41,277 bases of DNA from Nitrospirota bacterium (GTDB taxonomy: Bacteria; Nitrospirota; Nitrospiria; Nitrospirales; UBA8639): the NCBI GenBank assembly GCA_029864405.1, contig JAOTTP010000021.1:1-41277 (forward strand). The letters are read 5' to 3'. Under the pieces are notes generated by a model. The model saw only the letters and a list, made by a program, of their open reading frames with translations. It was not told where the DNA came from and made no database searches. The position numbers and the translations under genes are program-made. This document shows positions 23,572 through 32,293 of this stretch, one piece after another. Every line of letters begins with the position of its first letter. The first letter of the stretch is position 1.

Positions 23572-25056
23572 CTAATCTTTTTTGATGAATCGAAACCGTA
23601 CCTCGAAGAATGATTCCGAAATATCGGGTGGAAAAGGTGGTAAAGGGTTAACGGCAGACACCGCTCGTTGGGCCGCGGAATCGTAGTTCCCATTTCCTGA
23701 ACTTTCATCAATGTGAATATTAGAAATTTCTCCAAATCGGGAAATGCGGAATTTGAGAACCACGACTGGAGGGTTTGTTACAAGTGGAAGGGCCCTCCAC
23801 TCGTGGTCAATTTTGTCCTCGACCATCGCCAGATATTGGTTTTTGCCAGGAGAAGCCTGAGACGAAGAGTCGCCTGTTTTTGAGGTTGGCTGCACCTCGA
23901 GCTGTTGGAAGCGTTCTTTTATTGATTCGACCGGTGCGACGTTGGGAATGGATAATTTAGCAATTCGTTGATCCATTTCCGACTGAACCGGTTGGGTCGG
24001 TACGGAAGAAGAGGCCACCGGTTGTTGAGGGAGTGAGAAGGCTGGAGACGGTTTCAAAGTTGGAACTGTCGCTTCTTCCAGTAACTGCTTCATCATATCT
24101 GACATTTTCTCACGTTGGGGAGGTTTTTCCAGTGGTGGGGATGGAGAGATTTGGGCTAATTGAGGAGCGGACATTTCAGGAACGAAAGATTTTTCCTGTT
24201 GTGGGGTGAAGGCCTTGGGCTGTCTTTTGATTTTTGGAGTTGGTGCAGGTATCGGTATTGTTGGGATTGTCCGTTTGAGAGATTCCTCAAGATTGCTTGA
24301 AGGGGAAGCGTCGTTGGGTCTTATCTCTTTTTGGGACCTCTTAAACGGGGTCACCGAACTCAATTCAGGTAGCACAGGAGCTAGTTTGACAGCTGGTTCA
24401 ATTTCAGGGGGCTGAGCTCGTGATTCCGATTCTTGAGGCTCGGGAGGAACCTTTGTGAGTGGCGTAGTGTGTTTGGGAGACGGCGCTGTATAAGTTTTGG
24501 GAACGGGTAACGGTTGGGAGGATTGTAAGCGTTCTGGGCGCGAAAATTTTGGAGCAGTAGGGGGCATTCGAAGGTTTTCAATTAATGGTGACTGGTCTTT
24601 CGAGGGAGATGGTACGGTTATTTGGGGAGGTGATGCTGGAGAAGCCATTTCTTGTTTGTTAGGCACCAGGATTGAGCCAACCGCACCTTCCAAAAATTCC
24701 GATAATCGCTCGGAGGCAGTTGGGACTGGCAAGGGAGGAAGCGTGGCTTCTATTGGTTGGGTCTTTGTTGGTTTTGCTTTAGTTGGCTGGGATTTTTGTT
24801 GAGGAGGCGCCGTGGGGGAAGATTTTTTTTGGCTTGGAGCTGGAGTCTGCGCTTCTGGAAAAGAAATAAGAGTCACATCGATGGCCCGGAAAGGTTCCTC
24901 AACTGTGGATTGAAATCGTAAGAACACGGCCATGATTATGACGAGGGCATGGAGAAGACCTGAGGTGGCAAGACCCCAACGGAATGAGGAGTCTTCTTGA
25001 GAAACGTCAGCAGCGAGCCCAAGGGAGATTAGACTTGGGGATTCAGCATGTCCCAT
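23572..25056 (-). CDS. tolA: TolA-like protein with TonB-type C-terminal domain
   Basis: This 494-residue protein would span the periplasm and transmit energy from TolQR to TolB/Pal. It has one membrane helix at about 29-46 (TSGLLHALVIIMAVFLRF), then about 340 residues of Pro/Lys/Ser/Gln-rich, presumably extended sequence, then a C-terminal TonB_C/TolA-III domain about 400-494 (YLAMVEDKIDHEWRALPL...VVVLKFRISRFGEISNIHIDESSGN...AAQRAVSAVNPLPPFPPD). E. coli TolA uses a long Ala/Lys/Glu helix as its spacer, so this Pro-rich spacer makes it look like a TonB, as is usual outside Proteobacteria. Gene order, directly after tolR and before tolB, argues for a TolA role. The ATG lies 11 bases after tolR with no clear Shine-Dalgarno sequence. 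Confidence 0.88.
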   Translation of the reverse strand: MGHAESPSLISLGLAADVSQEDSSFRWGLATSGLLHALVIIMAVFLRFQSTVEEPFRAIDVTLISFPEAQTPAPSQKKSSPTAPPQQKSQPTKAKPTKTQPIEATLPPLPVPTASERLSEFLEGAVGSILVPNKQEMASPASPPQITVPSPSKDQSPLIENLRMPPTAPKFSRPERLQSSQPLPVPKTYTAPSPKHTTPLTKVPPEPQESESRAQPPEIEPAVKLAPVLPELSSVTPFKRSQKEIRPNDASPSSNLEESLKRTIPTIPIPAPTPKIKRQPKAFTPQQEKSFVPEMSAPQLAQISPSPPLEKPPQREKMSDMMKQLLEEATVPTLKPSPAFSLPQQPVASSSVPTQPVQSEMDQRIAKLSIPNVAPVESIKERFQQLEVQPTSKTGDSSSQASPGKNQYLAMVEDKIDHEWRALPLVTNPPVVVLKFRISRFGEISNIHIDESSGNGNYDSAAQRAVSAVNPLPPFPPDISESFFEVRFRFIKKD

Positions 25057-25067
25057 TGGTCGAAAGC

Positions 25068-25508
25068 TTAGCGGGAAATCCCGATGGTCTCTTCCTCGAT
25101 TATCGTTTCAGTCTTCGGGCCGGTAATCATTCCGAGACGTTCAATTTTGGCCCCTTTGACTTCATCCATGACCTGCACCACGGTTCCATAGGGAACCGTT
25201 TGATCCGCCCGCAGATACACGGAAATCAATGGATTTGAGGCTTTGGCTTCTTGAAGTTTGGCTCGTAGACCCACCAGGCTAATGGTGTCGTTGCCGAGGG
25301 ATAAGGTGTGATCCCGCTGAATCGTCACAACCAAGCGTTCTTCAGCTTTAATATTATTGGCAGTCGTGGTAGGGAGGTTAATGTCTAACCCACGATGTAG
25401 CATCGGGGCGGTAACCATGAAAATCACCAGGAGAACCAAGACGACATCGACGAGAGGGATAACGTTGATTTCAGAGAGAAATTGTCGAGGCTTTGATCCA
25501 ATGGTCAT
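25068..25508 (-). CDS. tolR: Biopolymer transport protein TolR/ExbD
   Basis: TolR forms, with TolQ, the proton-driven motor in the inner membrane. The 146-residue protein has the conserved start '[21 protein letters not shown]' (about 12-32), in which D21 corresponds to the essential membrane aspartate, one membrane helix and a periplasmic domain about 45-130 ([28 protein letters not shown] is represented here by [15 protein letters not shown]). The start overlaps the tolQ stop codon by four bases (ATGA), which indicates coupled translation and a fixed ratio. Confidence 0.96.
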   Translation of the reverse strand: MTIGSKPRQFLSEINVIPLVDVVLVLLVIFMVTAPMLHRGLDINLPTTTANNIKAEERLVVTIQRDHTLSLGNDTISLVGLRAKLQEAKASNPLISVYLRADQTVPYGTVVQVMDEVKGAKIERLGMITGPKTETIIEEETIGISR

Positions 25509-26224
25509 CGGGTTACTTCCACCTCAAAGGCTTTTTCGGATTCTTCTACCGTATTGAGAAATTCAATGGTAAACGCTTCAACTCTGAAGGACATTTTCCG
25601 AATTCTAGAAAGAAAATAGTTGTAGGCCATTACGGCAGGAATTGCGGCAAATAGTCCGGCAGCGGTGGCCACGAGCGCTTCAGAGACTCCAGGAGCAACT
25701 GCGGCAATACTTGCGGAACCTTGAACACCGATTTCATGGAAGGCATTGATAATGCCCAAGACTGTTCCTAGGAGACCAATAAACGGAGTCAGATTTCCTG
25801 TGGTCGCCAAAAATGGCAAATAGGCTTCCTGTTGGCTGATTTGGTTCTGGATGATGTATTGACTGACCTTTTCTAGGTACTGTCGGTTGGGGGAGCGCTC
25901 TGCGGGTTTTGCCTCCATGGGAGGTCGCGAGGTGAAGAGATCGGAGGATTCGGGCAAGCGATCGGTAATGCCCAAATAAACCGCTGAGCTTGGGCTATAA
26001 GCGAATGTTTGAGCCTGGCTTCTTAAAGTTTGCTGGTCAATAGGATTTTGTTCGTACAATTGTAAAAATTGTGATTCTTCTTGCCGAATTCGACCAAAGC
26101 GCCTGAATCGGTTCACGATGATTCCCCATGAAATCACGGAAAAAATTGACAGGACAAAAAGAATGACAATTGAAAGTAGGCCCAAGGACCCAAAGAATTC
26201 AGAAGGATTGGCAGCAAAGGTCAT
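25505..26224 (-). CDS. tolQ: Biopolymer transport protein TolQ/ExbB
   Basis: TolQ is the channel-forming subunit of the Tol motor. The 239-residue protein has three membrane helices: about 12-33 ([19 protein letters not shown]), 140-162 ([24 protein letters not shown]) and 180-205 ([25 protein letters not shown]). The Thr-containing [15 protein letters not shown] and LVATAAGL stretches are the proton-path signatures. AAAGGAGGT lies thirteen bases before the ATG at 26222-26224, a long spacing. It is the first protein gene after tRNA-Val and tRNA-Asp on the same strand. Confidence 0.96.
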   Translation of the reverse strand: MTFAANPSEFFGSLGLLSIVILFVLSIFSVISWGIIVNRFRRFGRIRQEESQFLQLYEQNPIDQQTLRSQAQTFAYSPSSAVYLGITDRLPESSDLFTSRPPMEAKPAERSPNRQYLEKVSQYIIQNQISQQEAYLPFLATTGNLTPFIGLLGTVLGIINAFHEIGVQGSASIAAVAPGVSEALVATAAGLFAAIPAVMAYNYFLSRIRKMSFRVEAFTIEFLNTVEESEKAFEVEVTR

Positions 26225-26309
26225 AGGCTGTGTTTCGACCTCCTTTAGGCTGGTCCGAATCTAAACAGGGGAAATTGATACTGATAATAAACAACTGAGA
26301 GATGAGGGA

Positions 26310-26388
26310 TGGCGGGGCCGACGGGATTTGAACCCGCGACCTCCAGATTGACAATCTGGCGTCCTAAACCTAGCTGAACGACGGCCCC
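26310..26388 (-). tRNA. tRNA-Asp (GTC)
   Basis: The minus strand gives acceptor GGGGCCG/CGGCCCC, anticodon stem CCAGA/TCTGG around loop TTGTCAA (anticodon GTC), T arm GGGTTCAAATCCC, discriminator G and encoded CCA. The D loop is slightly long, so the gene spans 79 bases. It lies between tRNA-Val and tolQ. Confidence 0.96.
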
Positions 26389-26503
26389 GAATTTTTTTTT
26401 GATCTTGGGCAAATAGCCCACGCATTCATTCAAAGAGGAAATCGAGTTGATGACGAATTTCGTAATATATCAGATCAGGAAGACCATATGCCAAGATAAT
26501 CGT

Positions 26504-26579
26504 TGGTAGGCGGAACAGGGATCGAACCTGCGACATCTGCCGTGTAAAGGCAGCGCTCTGCCAACTGAGCTATCCGCCT
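26504..26579 (-). tRNA. tRNA-Val (TAC)
   Basis: The minus strand folds with acceptor AGGCGGA/TCCGCCT, D arm TAGCTCAGTTGGCAGAGC, anticodon stem CTGCC/GGCAG around loop TTTACAC (anticodon TAC), T arm GGTTCGATCCC, discriminator A and encoded CCA. It is the first gene after the promoter at 26609-26636. Confidence 0.97.
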
Positions 26580-26608
26580 AGAAAATTAAAAACGCTTTAA
26601 TTTTTTCT

Positions 26609-26636
26609 ATTATAACAGGGAGTTAGGCCTTGTCAA
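26609..26636 (-). promoter_or_regulatory. Near-consensus promoter for tRNA-Val/tRNA-Asp (and possibly tol-pal)
   Basis: On the minus strand TTGACA (26631-26636) and TATAAT (26609-26614), both perfect hexamers, are 16 bases apart. The tRNA-Val gene starts 30 bases downstream. No T-run terminator is seen between the tRNAs and tolQ, so the transcript may continue. Confidence 0.85.
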
Positions 26637-26663
26637 CCCAAAGTGAATAGTGTGGAATACTGT

Positions 26664-26692
26664 TTGACATGACCAGGGCACGTGGGTATAAG
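26664..26692 (+). promoter_or_regulatory. Promoter of the YfgM-like gene
   Basis: TTGACA (26664-26669) and TATAAG (26687-26692) are separated by 17 bases on the plus strand. It is divergent from the tRNA promoter and gives a leader of about 55-60 bases. Confidence 0.8.
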
Positions 26693-26755
26693 GCTGCACA
26701 CCTCATGTGAGAAAAAATTATGTGGTTGTCCTAGTGACGAGAGGGAAAAATATTT

Positions 26756-27565
26756 ATGGGATATAAAATTAAAGACCTTACCAATAAATCTTCAATGGTC
26801 GAACAAGCTCAGTTTCTGTCGAGCAAGGAACGGTTTCTGTTTTTTGTGGAAGAAAATCGAGCTCTGGTATGGGGAGGAATTTTTCTGGCCCTGGTTGTGA
26901 TCGTGGCGATTGTGACGCTGGGTTGGCTTAGCCAACACAATCAAGAGCAGGCCTGGGAATTAGAGGGTCAAGCACAAACCGTCTATTTGGATCGTCCACT
27001 GGATGATGTCAAAAGGGGCCAAGAGAATATTCAAAAAGCCTCCAGTATGTTCAAAGACATTCTTGAGCAATTCCCAGGAACACCTAGCGCAGGGGTCTCC
27101 TCGTTTTTATTAGGGAACAGTTTGATGGAGGAAAAAAAATACCAAGAGGCAATAGATGTGTATACTTCATTGGTCAAAGAATATGGACAAGATCATATCT
27201 TTGTTGGATTAGTCCAGCAGCGGTTGGGATTGGCCTATTTACTGAATGACAACCGAGAGGCCGCTATGAAGGCTTTTGACGCGGTGCTGGCGAATCCACA
27301 TGCGTTAAATAAAGATCAGGTAGTCTTTGAGCTGGCGAAGATCGCGGAAGCCGATGAAAATGTTGCCGAAGCGGTGGGGCAGTATAAAAATGTTATCCAG
27401 GATTTTCCTTTATCTCCATTTGCCTCGGAAGCCGCACTTCGGGTGAAGGTATTGGCGCCGGAAGAGGCCAACGACGCGCTCACATCAGAAACGAAAGACG
27501 CCGGAGATGTTCAGACGACCGATTCAGAAACCAAGCCGGGTCAGGGAAAAGAAGGGGAGAAATAG
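26756..27565 (+). CDS. Membrane-anchored TPR protein, YfgM-like
   Basis: The 269-residue protein has a cytoplasmic N-terminal stretch of about 36 residues, one membrane helix at about 38-60 (LVWGGIFLALVVIVAIVTLGWL) and a periplasmic TPR region about 70-235 with repeats such as SSFLLGNSLMEEKKYQEAIDVYTSLVKEY and RLGLAYLLNDNREAAMKAFDAVL. The layout matches YfgM/tetratricopeptide_21 proteins, which interact with the Sec translocon and periplasmic chaperones. The C-terminus (about 240-269) is hydrophilic and rich in Glu/Thr/Lys. A GAGGG about eleven bases before the ATG and the good promoter at 26664-26692 support the start. It is transcribed divergently from the tRNA/tol run. Assignment to YfgM proper is tentative because many TPR proteins share this layout. 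Confidence 0.85.
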   Translation: MGYKIKDLTNKSSMVEQAQFLSSKERFLFFVEENRALVWGGIFLALVVIVAIVTLGWLSQHNQEQAWELEGQAQTVYLDRPLDDVKRGQENIQKASSMFKDILEQFPGTPSAGVSSFLLGNSLMEEKKYQEAIDVYTSLVKEYGQDHIFVGLVQQRLGLAYLLNDNREAAMKAFDAVLANPHALNKDQVVFELAKIAEADENVAEAVGQYKNVIQDFPLSPFASEAALRVKVLAPEEANDALTSETKDAGDVQTTDSETKPGQGKEGEK

Positions 27566-27570
27566 AATAG

Positions 27571-27599
27571 AACTCGTCACTCACCCAGTGTGATGAGTT
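27571..27599. terminator. Hairpin between convergent genes (weak terminator)
   Basis: AACTCGTCAC (27571-27580) pairs with GTGATGAGTT (27590-27599) with one G-T pair and a 9-base loop. It overlaps the stop codon of the lytic transglycosylase gene. T-runs are poor on both sides, so termination would be inefficient. Confidence 0.4.
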
Positions 27600-29736
27600 A
27601 TTGGCTTACCAGTAACATGCGGCCGGCTTGAATGATGCTGGATGAAAGGTTATTGAGCGCCCGCAAATCATTCACGCTAACCCTGAATTGTTGAGCAATC
27701 GTCCACAAACTATCTCCACGCCGTACCTTATACCATTTAGAATCATTTGCGCTTGGAGGGTTGACTGTAGGTTTCCCCTTTACCCGCAACCGGTCTCCGG
27801 GATGAATGATATGGCTGGAAAGATTGTTTAACCCCATCAGGGAATTCACGGATATTCGAAATCGAGACGCAATGCTTCCAAGGGAGTCCCCGGATCGGAC
27901 GCGATACCAGGTGAGTTCGGTATCAGCATAATCGTCATCCACTCCTCCTCGTACTCGCAGCTTGGTCCCCACCCGTATAATATTGCTCCGCAAGTTATTC
28001 ATGTCTTTCAGTTGCCTCACTTTCATCCCAAATCGTTTGGCCACTACCGATAAACTCTCTCCTCGTCTGACCGTATGCCATTCCGTTGACGGGGGAGGAG
28101 GTTGGCTCCAGACCGCGAGCGCCGGATGGAGTTCTTCAACCAGCGAGGCCATACCGAGGGGTACTTTCAGATAGTAGCCAGGAGCAGTAAGACTGGGCAC
28201 GATACTCCGTCGAAGTTCCGGGTTGAGCCGTTGGAGTTCCTCAACCGGAATCCCCGTTTGTTGTGTGACGGCCGAAAGATGAACGCGTTTCGTAATCAGG
28301 ACTTCTTCAAATTCATGGCGATCACCGCCTGGAGTACTGAATCCATAGGCCGTGGGATTTTGTGCGATAAGGGTCGCCGCAATGAAGCGAGGCACATAGT
28401 CTTTGGTTTCCCGTCTTATGTGGCGGGACTGTCGAATTGTCCAAAAATCACGGGTCCCGGTTTTTTTGATGGCCCGGGAAATCTTTCCGCTTCCTGCATT
28501 GTATGCTCCGAGGGCCAGGGGCCAGGAGCCAAACTGGTCATATAAATCACGAAGATGATGAGCGGCAGCAACTGTGGATTTAATAGGATCCCGCCGTTCA
28601 TCCAAATACCAGTCGACATCAAGGCCATACACACGGCCGGTCCCCTTCATGAATTGCCAGGGCCCGGAGGCACGGGATCGAGAAAATGCACGTGGGTTGA
28701 AACCACTTTCAACGAGTGAAAGATACATGAGTTCCGTCGGGAGACCAAGTTCACGAAAAACGGGTTCCACAAGGTCTTGATAATGATGAAAGCGATCAAG
28801 ATACGATTGAAATCGCTCGTGAATCCCATACTGGAAATACTCAAGGTTTTTCTCTACCGAATCGTTCAGAACAAGGGGAATGGTGCCATAGGCGGCTGGT
28901 TTTCTCTGCTGAGGGGCTTCCCATGTTTGATCGAAAACTCTGGCAAATCGAGCTAGGACAACTTGCGCCCGTTGTTCAGATGAGTCAGCAAGGGAAAATC
29001 GTAATTTCGAAGAGGAGTTGATTGAGAGTTCAGCTTGAGCGTTGAGGTCTTCAACCTCTTTCTCGTCAGACCGATCAACCTGCAGACCCTGGGTAGTTTG
29101 AGATTCCTGAGAGAAATCAATGGATGAGGGAATAATGGGTTTTCCCGAATCCGATGTTTGAACCTGGAGTGCTGGTGTTTGAGCCAGGGCTTCTGCAGGA
29201 GATGGGTTCGAGTCGTTCTGGGCAGACCCCTCGTCGTTGCTGAAGGCCGGTTTGGGTAAAAGAGTAGAGGAAGTTTCACTCTCTATGACCTCTTTCTCGA
29301 CGGAAGGTGGCGAAGTGCTCAAATCGTCTTCGATAGGCAACCCAGTGATGTCTGGAGCGGTTTTCGCAGTTTGATCTATGGTAATAGCTGATTTCTGATT
29401 ATCATGAATGGTAATGGTGCCCGTCGATAGTGTTTCATGAGGAGCCGTAGGGGCATGGTCGGTGGACTTTGTCTGGTCTTTTGGAGTTGATAGCGCTTGA
29501 GGCTCAATCGACGGTCCTTTGCGAGATTGGCTATTCGCAAGTGCATAATTAAACGTAAGCGCCTCCGCAGAATTATGGGGAGGTAAGAACGAGGGTTTGC
29601 CGAGGGATGGTTGAGGACAGAGAGCCCACGTTGTCAATATCACACTGGAGGCAACGAGTAGGTTGCGAGCAAAGTATGCCACTCGCAGAGGAATGAAAGA
29701 ACGTTGAACCTGTAACTTTTTATCTAAGTGACTCAT
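27598..29736 (-). CDS. MltD-like lytic murein transglycosylase with three LysM domains
   Basis: This protein cleaves peptidoglycan between MurNAc and GlcNAc to form 1,6-anhydro ends. It has 712 residues from the chosen ATG: a signal or membrane anchor at about 22-40 (ARNLLVASSVILTTWAL), a low-complexity Ser/Thr/Glu/Pro region about 50-240, the SLT domain about 320-450 and three C-terminal LysM domains (about 555-600, 615-660, 668-712). The SLT motifs are intact: LSLVESGFNPRAFSRS with catalytic E343, ASGPWQFMKGTGR and LALGAYNAGSGKISRAI. MltD of E. coli has two LysM domains and no such long N-terminal linker. A GTG at 29766 would extend the frame by ten codons, but the promoter at 29775-29803 would place the transcript start right at it, so the ATG at 29734-29736 is preferred. 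Confidence 0.93.
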   Translation of the reverse strand: MSHLDKKLQVQRSFIPLRVAYFARNLLVASSVILTTWALCPQPSLGKPSFLPPHNSAEALTFNYALANSQSRKGPSIEPQALSTPKDQTKSTDHAPTAPHETLSTGTITIHDNQKSAITIDQTAKTAPDITGLPIEDDLSTSPPSVEKEVIESETSSTLLPKPAFSNDEGSAQNDSNPSPAEALAQTPALQVQTSDSGKPIIPSSIDFSQESQTTQGLQVDRSDEKEVEDLNAQAELSINSSSKLRFSLADSSEQRAQVVLARFARVFDQTWEAPQQRKPAAYGTIPLVLNDSVEKNLEYFQYGIHERFQSYLDRFHHYQDLVEPVFRELGLPTELMYLSLVESGFNPRAFSRSRASGPWQFMKGTGRVYGLDVDWYLDERRDPIKSTVAAAHHLRDLYDQFGSWPLALGAYNAGSGKISRAIKKTGTRDFWTIRQSRHIRRETKDYVPRFIAATLIAQNPTAYGFSTPGGDRHEFEEVLITKRVHLSAVTQQTGIPVEELQRLNPELRRSIVPSLTAPGYYLKVPLGMASLVEELHPALAVWSQPPPPSTEWHTVRRGESLSVVAKRFGMKVRQLKDMNNLRSNIIRVGTKLRVRGGVDDDYADTELTWYRVRSGDSLGSIASRFRISVNSLMGLNNLSSHIIHPGDRLRVKGKPTVNPPSANDSKWYKVRRGDSLWTIAQQFRVSVNDLRALNNLSSSIIQAGRMLLVSQ

Positions 29737-29774
29737 TTTATGAGAGTTTTCGGCAGATCTTTGCACAACTTAAT

Positions 29775-29803
29775 AGGCTACCCTCGCAAGGAAAGATTGT
29801 CAA
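29775..29803 (-). promoter_or_regulatory. Putative promoter of the MltD-like gene
   Basis: On the minus strand TTGACA (29798-29803) and TAGCCT (29775-29780) are separated by 17 bases. The -35 is consensus and the -10 weak. It helps decide the downstream ATG start. Confidence 0.45.
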
Positions 29804-29946
29804 ACATATTTATGAATTTTGGATCTTTATCCATATGTGAAAATCTTGCACGAACCGCACCAAAGATAAGTGTATGAAAGAAAGAAAAAATATGGTGGCA
29901 GGGCGAATGAGTGTGGAGTTTTTATCCCAGTTGATAGGCGGAAATG

Positions 29947-31896
29947 TCACCGATGGGGGTTGACCGGTAGGGCCAGAGTAAAATACCGCTCCCCTTCCTT
30001 ATGCAGTAACCTTTTTCCCTGTAATGTCGTGAGGATATCAGCGAGGGGCACGATGAAGGTTTCCTCAGATCCTGGAAGGGAGGAATCCTGCAAGCCCTTG
30101 CGAATCTGTTCAACTGATTTGGGTTGCTCATTGCAAAATTCCAAGATGAAGGCCTGTGGCCCTTCAAATCGTTCACTGGTCGGAGTCAAGCCCCTCCCAT
30201 CATAGACGGTGAGATAGCTCAAGGCTTTGGCAAAGAAGAGAAAGGGCCTATTGGAAGAGTGATAACGATGTTTCCACTCTTCCACAAGCTTGACGAGTTC
30301 TTTGTACAGCTGCAGATCGACTTTCCAATCGATCGTATACTCAAAATCATAGGCGATTTTGTTGAGATCAATCTGTCGTTCGTCATACACATAGGCATAG
30401 GCTAATCCCGGTCCTGTTCGGCATATACCGTACCGTTCAGGCCATTTAAAGTAGGGGCTAAACCGTTCGAGCCAGAGTTTGGCGGTAGACTCTGGGGGCT
30501 GGAGATGGATCAAGGAAGGAATGAGTTCGATTTGTTGCTGGTAATCGTCATTCGTTTCCTGTGGAAAGCCCAATAACATATTCCAGGAGAGGTCAATATT
30601 GTAATACCGGCTCCATTTTAAGCATTGAATATTTTGTAGAGGGCTCACCCCCTTATCCATTTCCTTCAGTTGCGCCAGGCTCAGGCTTTCAATGCCCGGT
30701 TGCATGCATTTCACCCCACCCTTCGCCAGTGTCTGAATCTGCCGTTTGTTGAGATTACTTTTCGTCTCCATAAACACGTCCAGGTCCACATGTTCTTGGG
30801 CCAGTTGCCCGAAGACACCGTCCACATATTTCATATCAATAATATTATCGACCAAGCGAAAACGGGTGGTGTCATAGCGGCTTGAAAGATAGTCCAATTC
30901 CGAGGCGACCTGCGCAGGAGTCTTTGCCCGGAATTCCATTGCCTGGGCATTCAATCCGCAAAAGGTGCAATGATGTTTTTCTCCCCACCAACACCCTCGA
31001 GATCCTTCATAGAGCAGAATCCGGTTCAATCCGGTGGATCCCTGCTTGGCTAACTCGTGGAGTTCTGCGAAATAATCATCGTAATCAGGCGGGGGAGTTT
31101 CTGAAAATTTTGTGAACAGCGACTCCTGAGACGTCAAGTGGATCTGCCCTTCCCGCCGATAGGCCACTCCCGGAGGAATGTCGGTTTCATCGCCCAGGAG
31201 AATGCGTTGAACCAATGGGGGAAAGGCTTGTTCGCCTTCTCCGATCACGACGTAATCAATCCAGGGAAAGGCTCGGAAATGTTCCAGCCCCATTTCTCCA
31301 TCAAAATTTGCCCCGCCAAACACAATCCGAACATCGGGATAGACGTCCTTGATCAATTTGGCCAGGCTTAAACTTGCCACATTTTGATCGAACGTGGAGG
31401 TGAAGCCCACCACGTCAAATTGACTCCAATCCACGGTTGTCAGGCACCAGGTTAAAAATTGCGGAGCGATGGTTCGGGCAATCTCTTCTAAATGACTAAT
31501 AGAACATCCGGCTTCCCGAGCCGTGTCTTCGAAGATTGGTTTAAACACGGTGGGATATTCCCTGTGTTTCGGATTGTCTCGAAACAGGAGTGCAGAGAAC
31601 AGCCATTCGCCAAATAGGCCGCGTTTCTCACACAAGATTTCATACAACGGCACACCGATCTTATGGGCGAATTGGAGATTGAAATGATAGGTCTGGGTGC
31701 CAATGCCTTGCGTTTTTAGTAAGGACGAGAGGGTCCCCAGTTGGATCGAGGGAAATTTCGAATAACTAAATGGCATGGTCACCAGTGCGACCTTCGTTCC
31801 GAAAGGTCGGAAATCGGTGGTGTGCTGAGACGCAATAGCCTGAGGTTGTTTTGCCTCTGAAGCGACCGGGTGAATCAAGGTGGGGCTGGTGGCCAT
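29947..31896 (-). CDS. B12-binding radical SAM protein, RiPP C-methyltransferase type
   Basis: The 649-residue protein has an N-terminal cobalamin-binding-like domain about 30-220 (KVALVTMPFSYSKFPSIQLG, then DVVGFTSTFDQNVASLSLAKLIK and VFGGANFDGEMG), a radical SAM core about 280-500 and a C-terminal domain. The iron-sulfur cysteines form SRGCWWGEKHHCTFCGLN (C302, C310, C313; spacing CX7CX2C), a signature of the 'RiPP maturation radical SAM protein 1' / C-methyltransferase group. The last 75 residues look like a small winged-helix domain, reminiscent of peptide-recognition (PqqD-like) modules. No obvious precursor peptide or exporter is adjacent, so the substrate is unknown. The ATG at 31894-31896 follows the dehydratase stop by 8 bases; a TTG at 31906-31908 would overlap that stop. 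Neither has a good Shine-Dalgarno sequence, so translation is likely coupled. Confidence 0.85.
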   Translation of the reverse strand: MATSPTLIHPVASEAKQPQAIASQHTTDFRPFGTKVALVTMPFSYSKFPSIQLGTLSSLLKTQGIGTQTYHFNLQFAHKIGVPLYEILCEKRGLFGEWLFSALLFRDNPKHREYPTVFKPIFEDTAREAGCSISHLEEIARTIAPQFLTWCLTTVDWSQFDVVGFTSTFDQNVASLSLAKLIKDVYPDVRIVFGGANFDGEMGLEHFRAFPWIDYVVIGEGEQAFPPLVQRILLGDETDIPPGVAYRREGQIHLTSQESLFTKFSETPPPDYDDYFAELHELAKQGSTGLNRILLYEGSRGCWWGEKHHCTFCGLNAQAMEFRAKTPAQVASELDYLSSRYDTTRFRLVDNIIDMKYVDGVFGQLAQEHVDLDVFMETKSNLNKRQIQTLAKGGVKCMQPGIESLSLAQLKEMDKGVSPLQNIQCLKWSRYYNIDLSWNMLLGFPQETNDDYQQQIELIPSLIHLQPPESTAKLWLERFSPYFKWPERYGICRTGPGLAYAYVYDERQIDLNKIAYDFEYTIDWKVDLQLYKELVKLVEEWKHRYHSSNRPFLFFAKALSYLTVYDGRGLTPTSERFEGPQAFILEFCNEQPKSVEQIRKGLQDSSLPGSEETFIVPLADILTTLQGKRLLHKEGERYFTLALPVNPHR

Positions 31897-31904
31897 ACGA
31901 GCGT

Positions 31905-32249
31905 TCAATAAGAAGTGGGAAGTTGAAAGGCGCGATCAGCCTTGGCGGCTAAATAAAAATCGCTTTCGGTGAGGCCTTGAATTTTGTGGGTCCAAATTTC
32001 TACTTTGCATTTACCCCAGGCCAAATACAAATCCGGGTGATGGCCCTCAAGTTCGGCGACATTGCCCACTCGATTGGTAAAAGCCAAGGCATCAGCAAAG
32101 TTGTCAAAGGTATATGTTTTCTCAATATGGCCTTGAGCATTCAGCGTCCATCCGGAGTCCAGTTGACCCAGCAATTCCTTGATTTTCTGAGGTTCCAATG
32201 GAGGTACACCCCCACGACATGGCACACATGTATTATCTGCTAAGCTCAT
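31905..32249 (-). CDS. phhB: 4a-hydroxytetrahydrobiopterin dehydratase (pterin-4a-carbinolamine dehydratase)
   Basis: The enzyme dehydrates 4a-hydroxytetrahydropterin formed by aromatic amino acid hydroxylases; homologues also act in molybdopterin metabolism or as transcription cofactors. The 114-residue protein begins with the common bacterial CVPCRGGVPPL segment (C8, C11) and contains the catalytic region about 55-80 with FTNRVGNVAELEGHHPDLYLAWGKCKVEIWTH, where the paired His and the following Asp-Leu motif are conserved. AAGGAGG lies seven bases before the ATG. It is directly upstream of, and probably coupled to, the radical SAM gene. No phenylalanine hydroxylase is in the window, so its physiological pterin reaction here is open. 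Confidence 0.92.
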   Translation of the reverse strand: MSLADNTCVPCRGGVPPLEPQKIKELLGQLDSGWTLNAQGHIEKTYTFDNFADALAFTNRVGNVAELEGHHPDLYLAWGKCKVEIWTHKIQGLTESDFYLAAKADRAFQLPTSY

Positions 32250-32293
32250 TTTCTTCCTCCTTACGGACTAAATAACTGGTGTGGGATTCATTT

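Noticed and set aside
26245-26433. 62-codon ORF running through tRNA-Asp
   Set aside because: It is created by translating the tRNA gene and its flanks.
29891-29962. 23-codon plus-strand ORF ending in IGGNVTDGG, considered as a RiPP leader
   Set aside because: It has no ribosome binding site, overlaps the radical SAM gene end on the opposite strand, and has no core peptide after the Gly-Gly.
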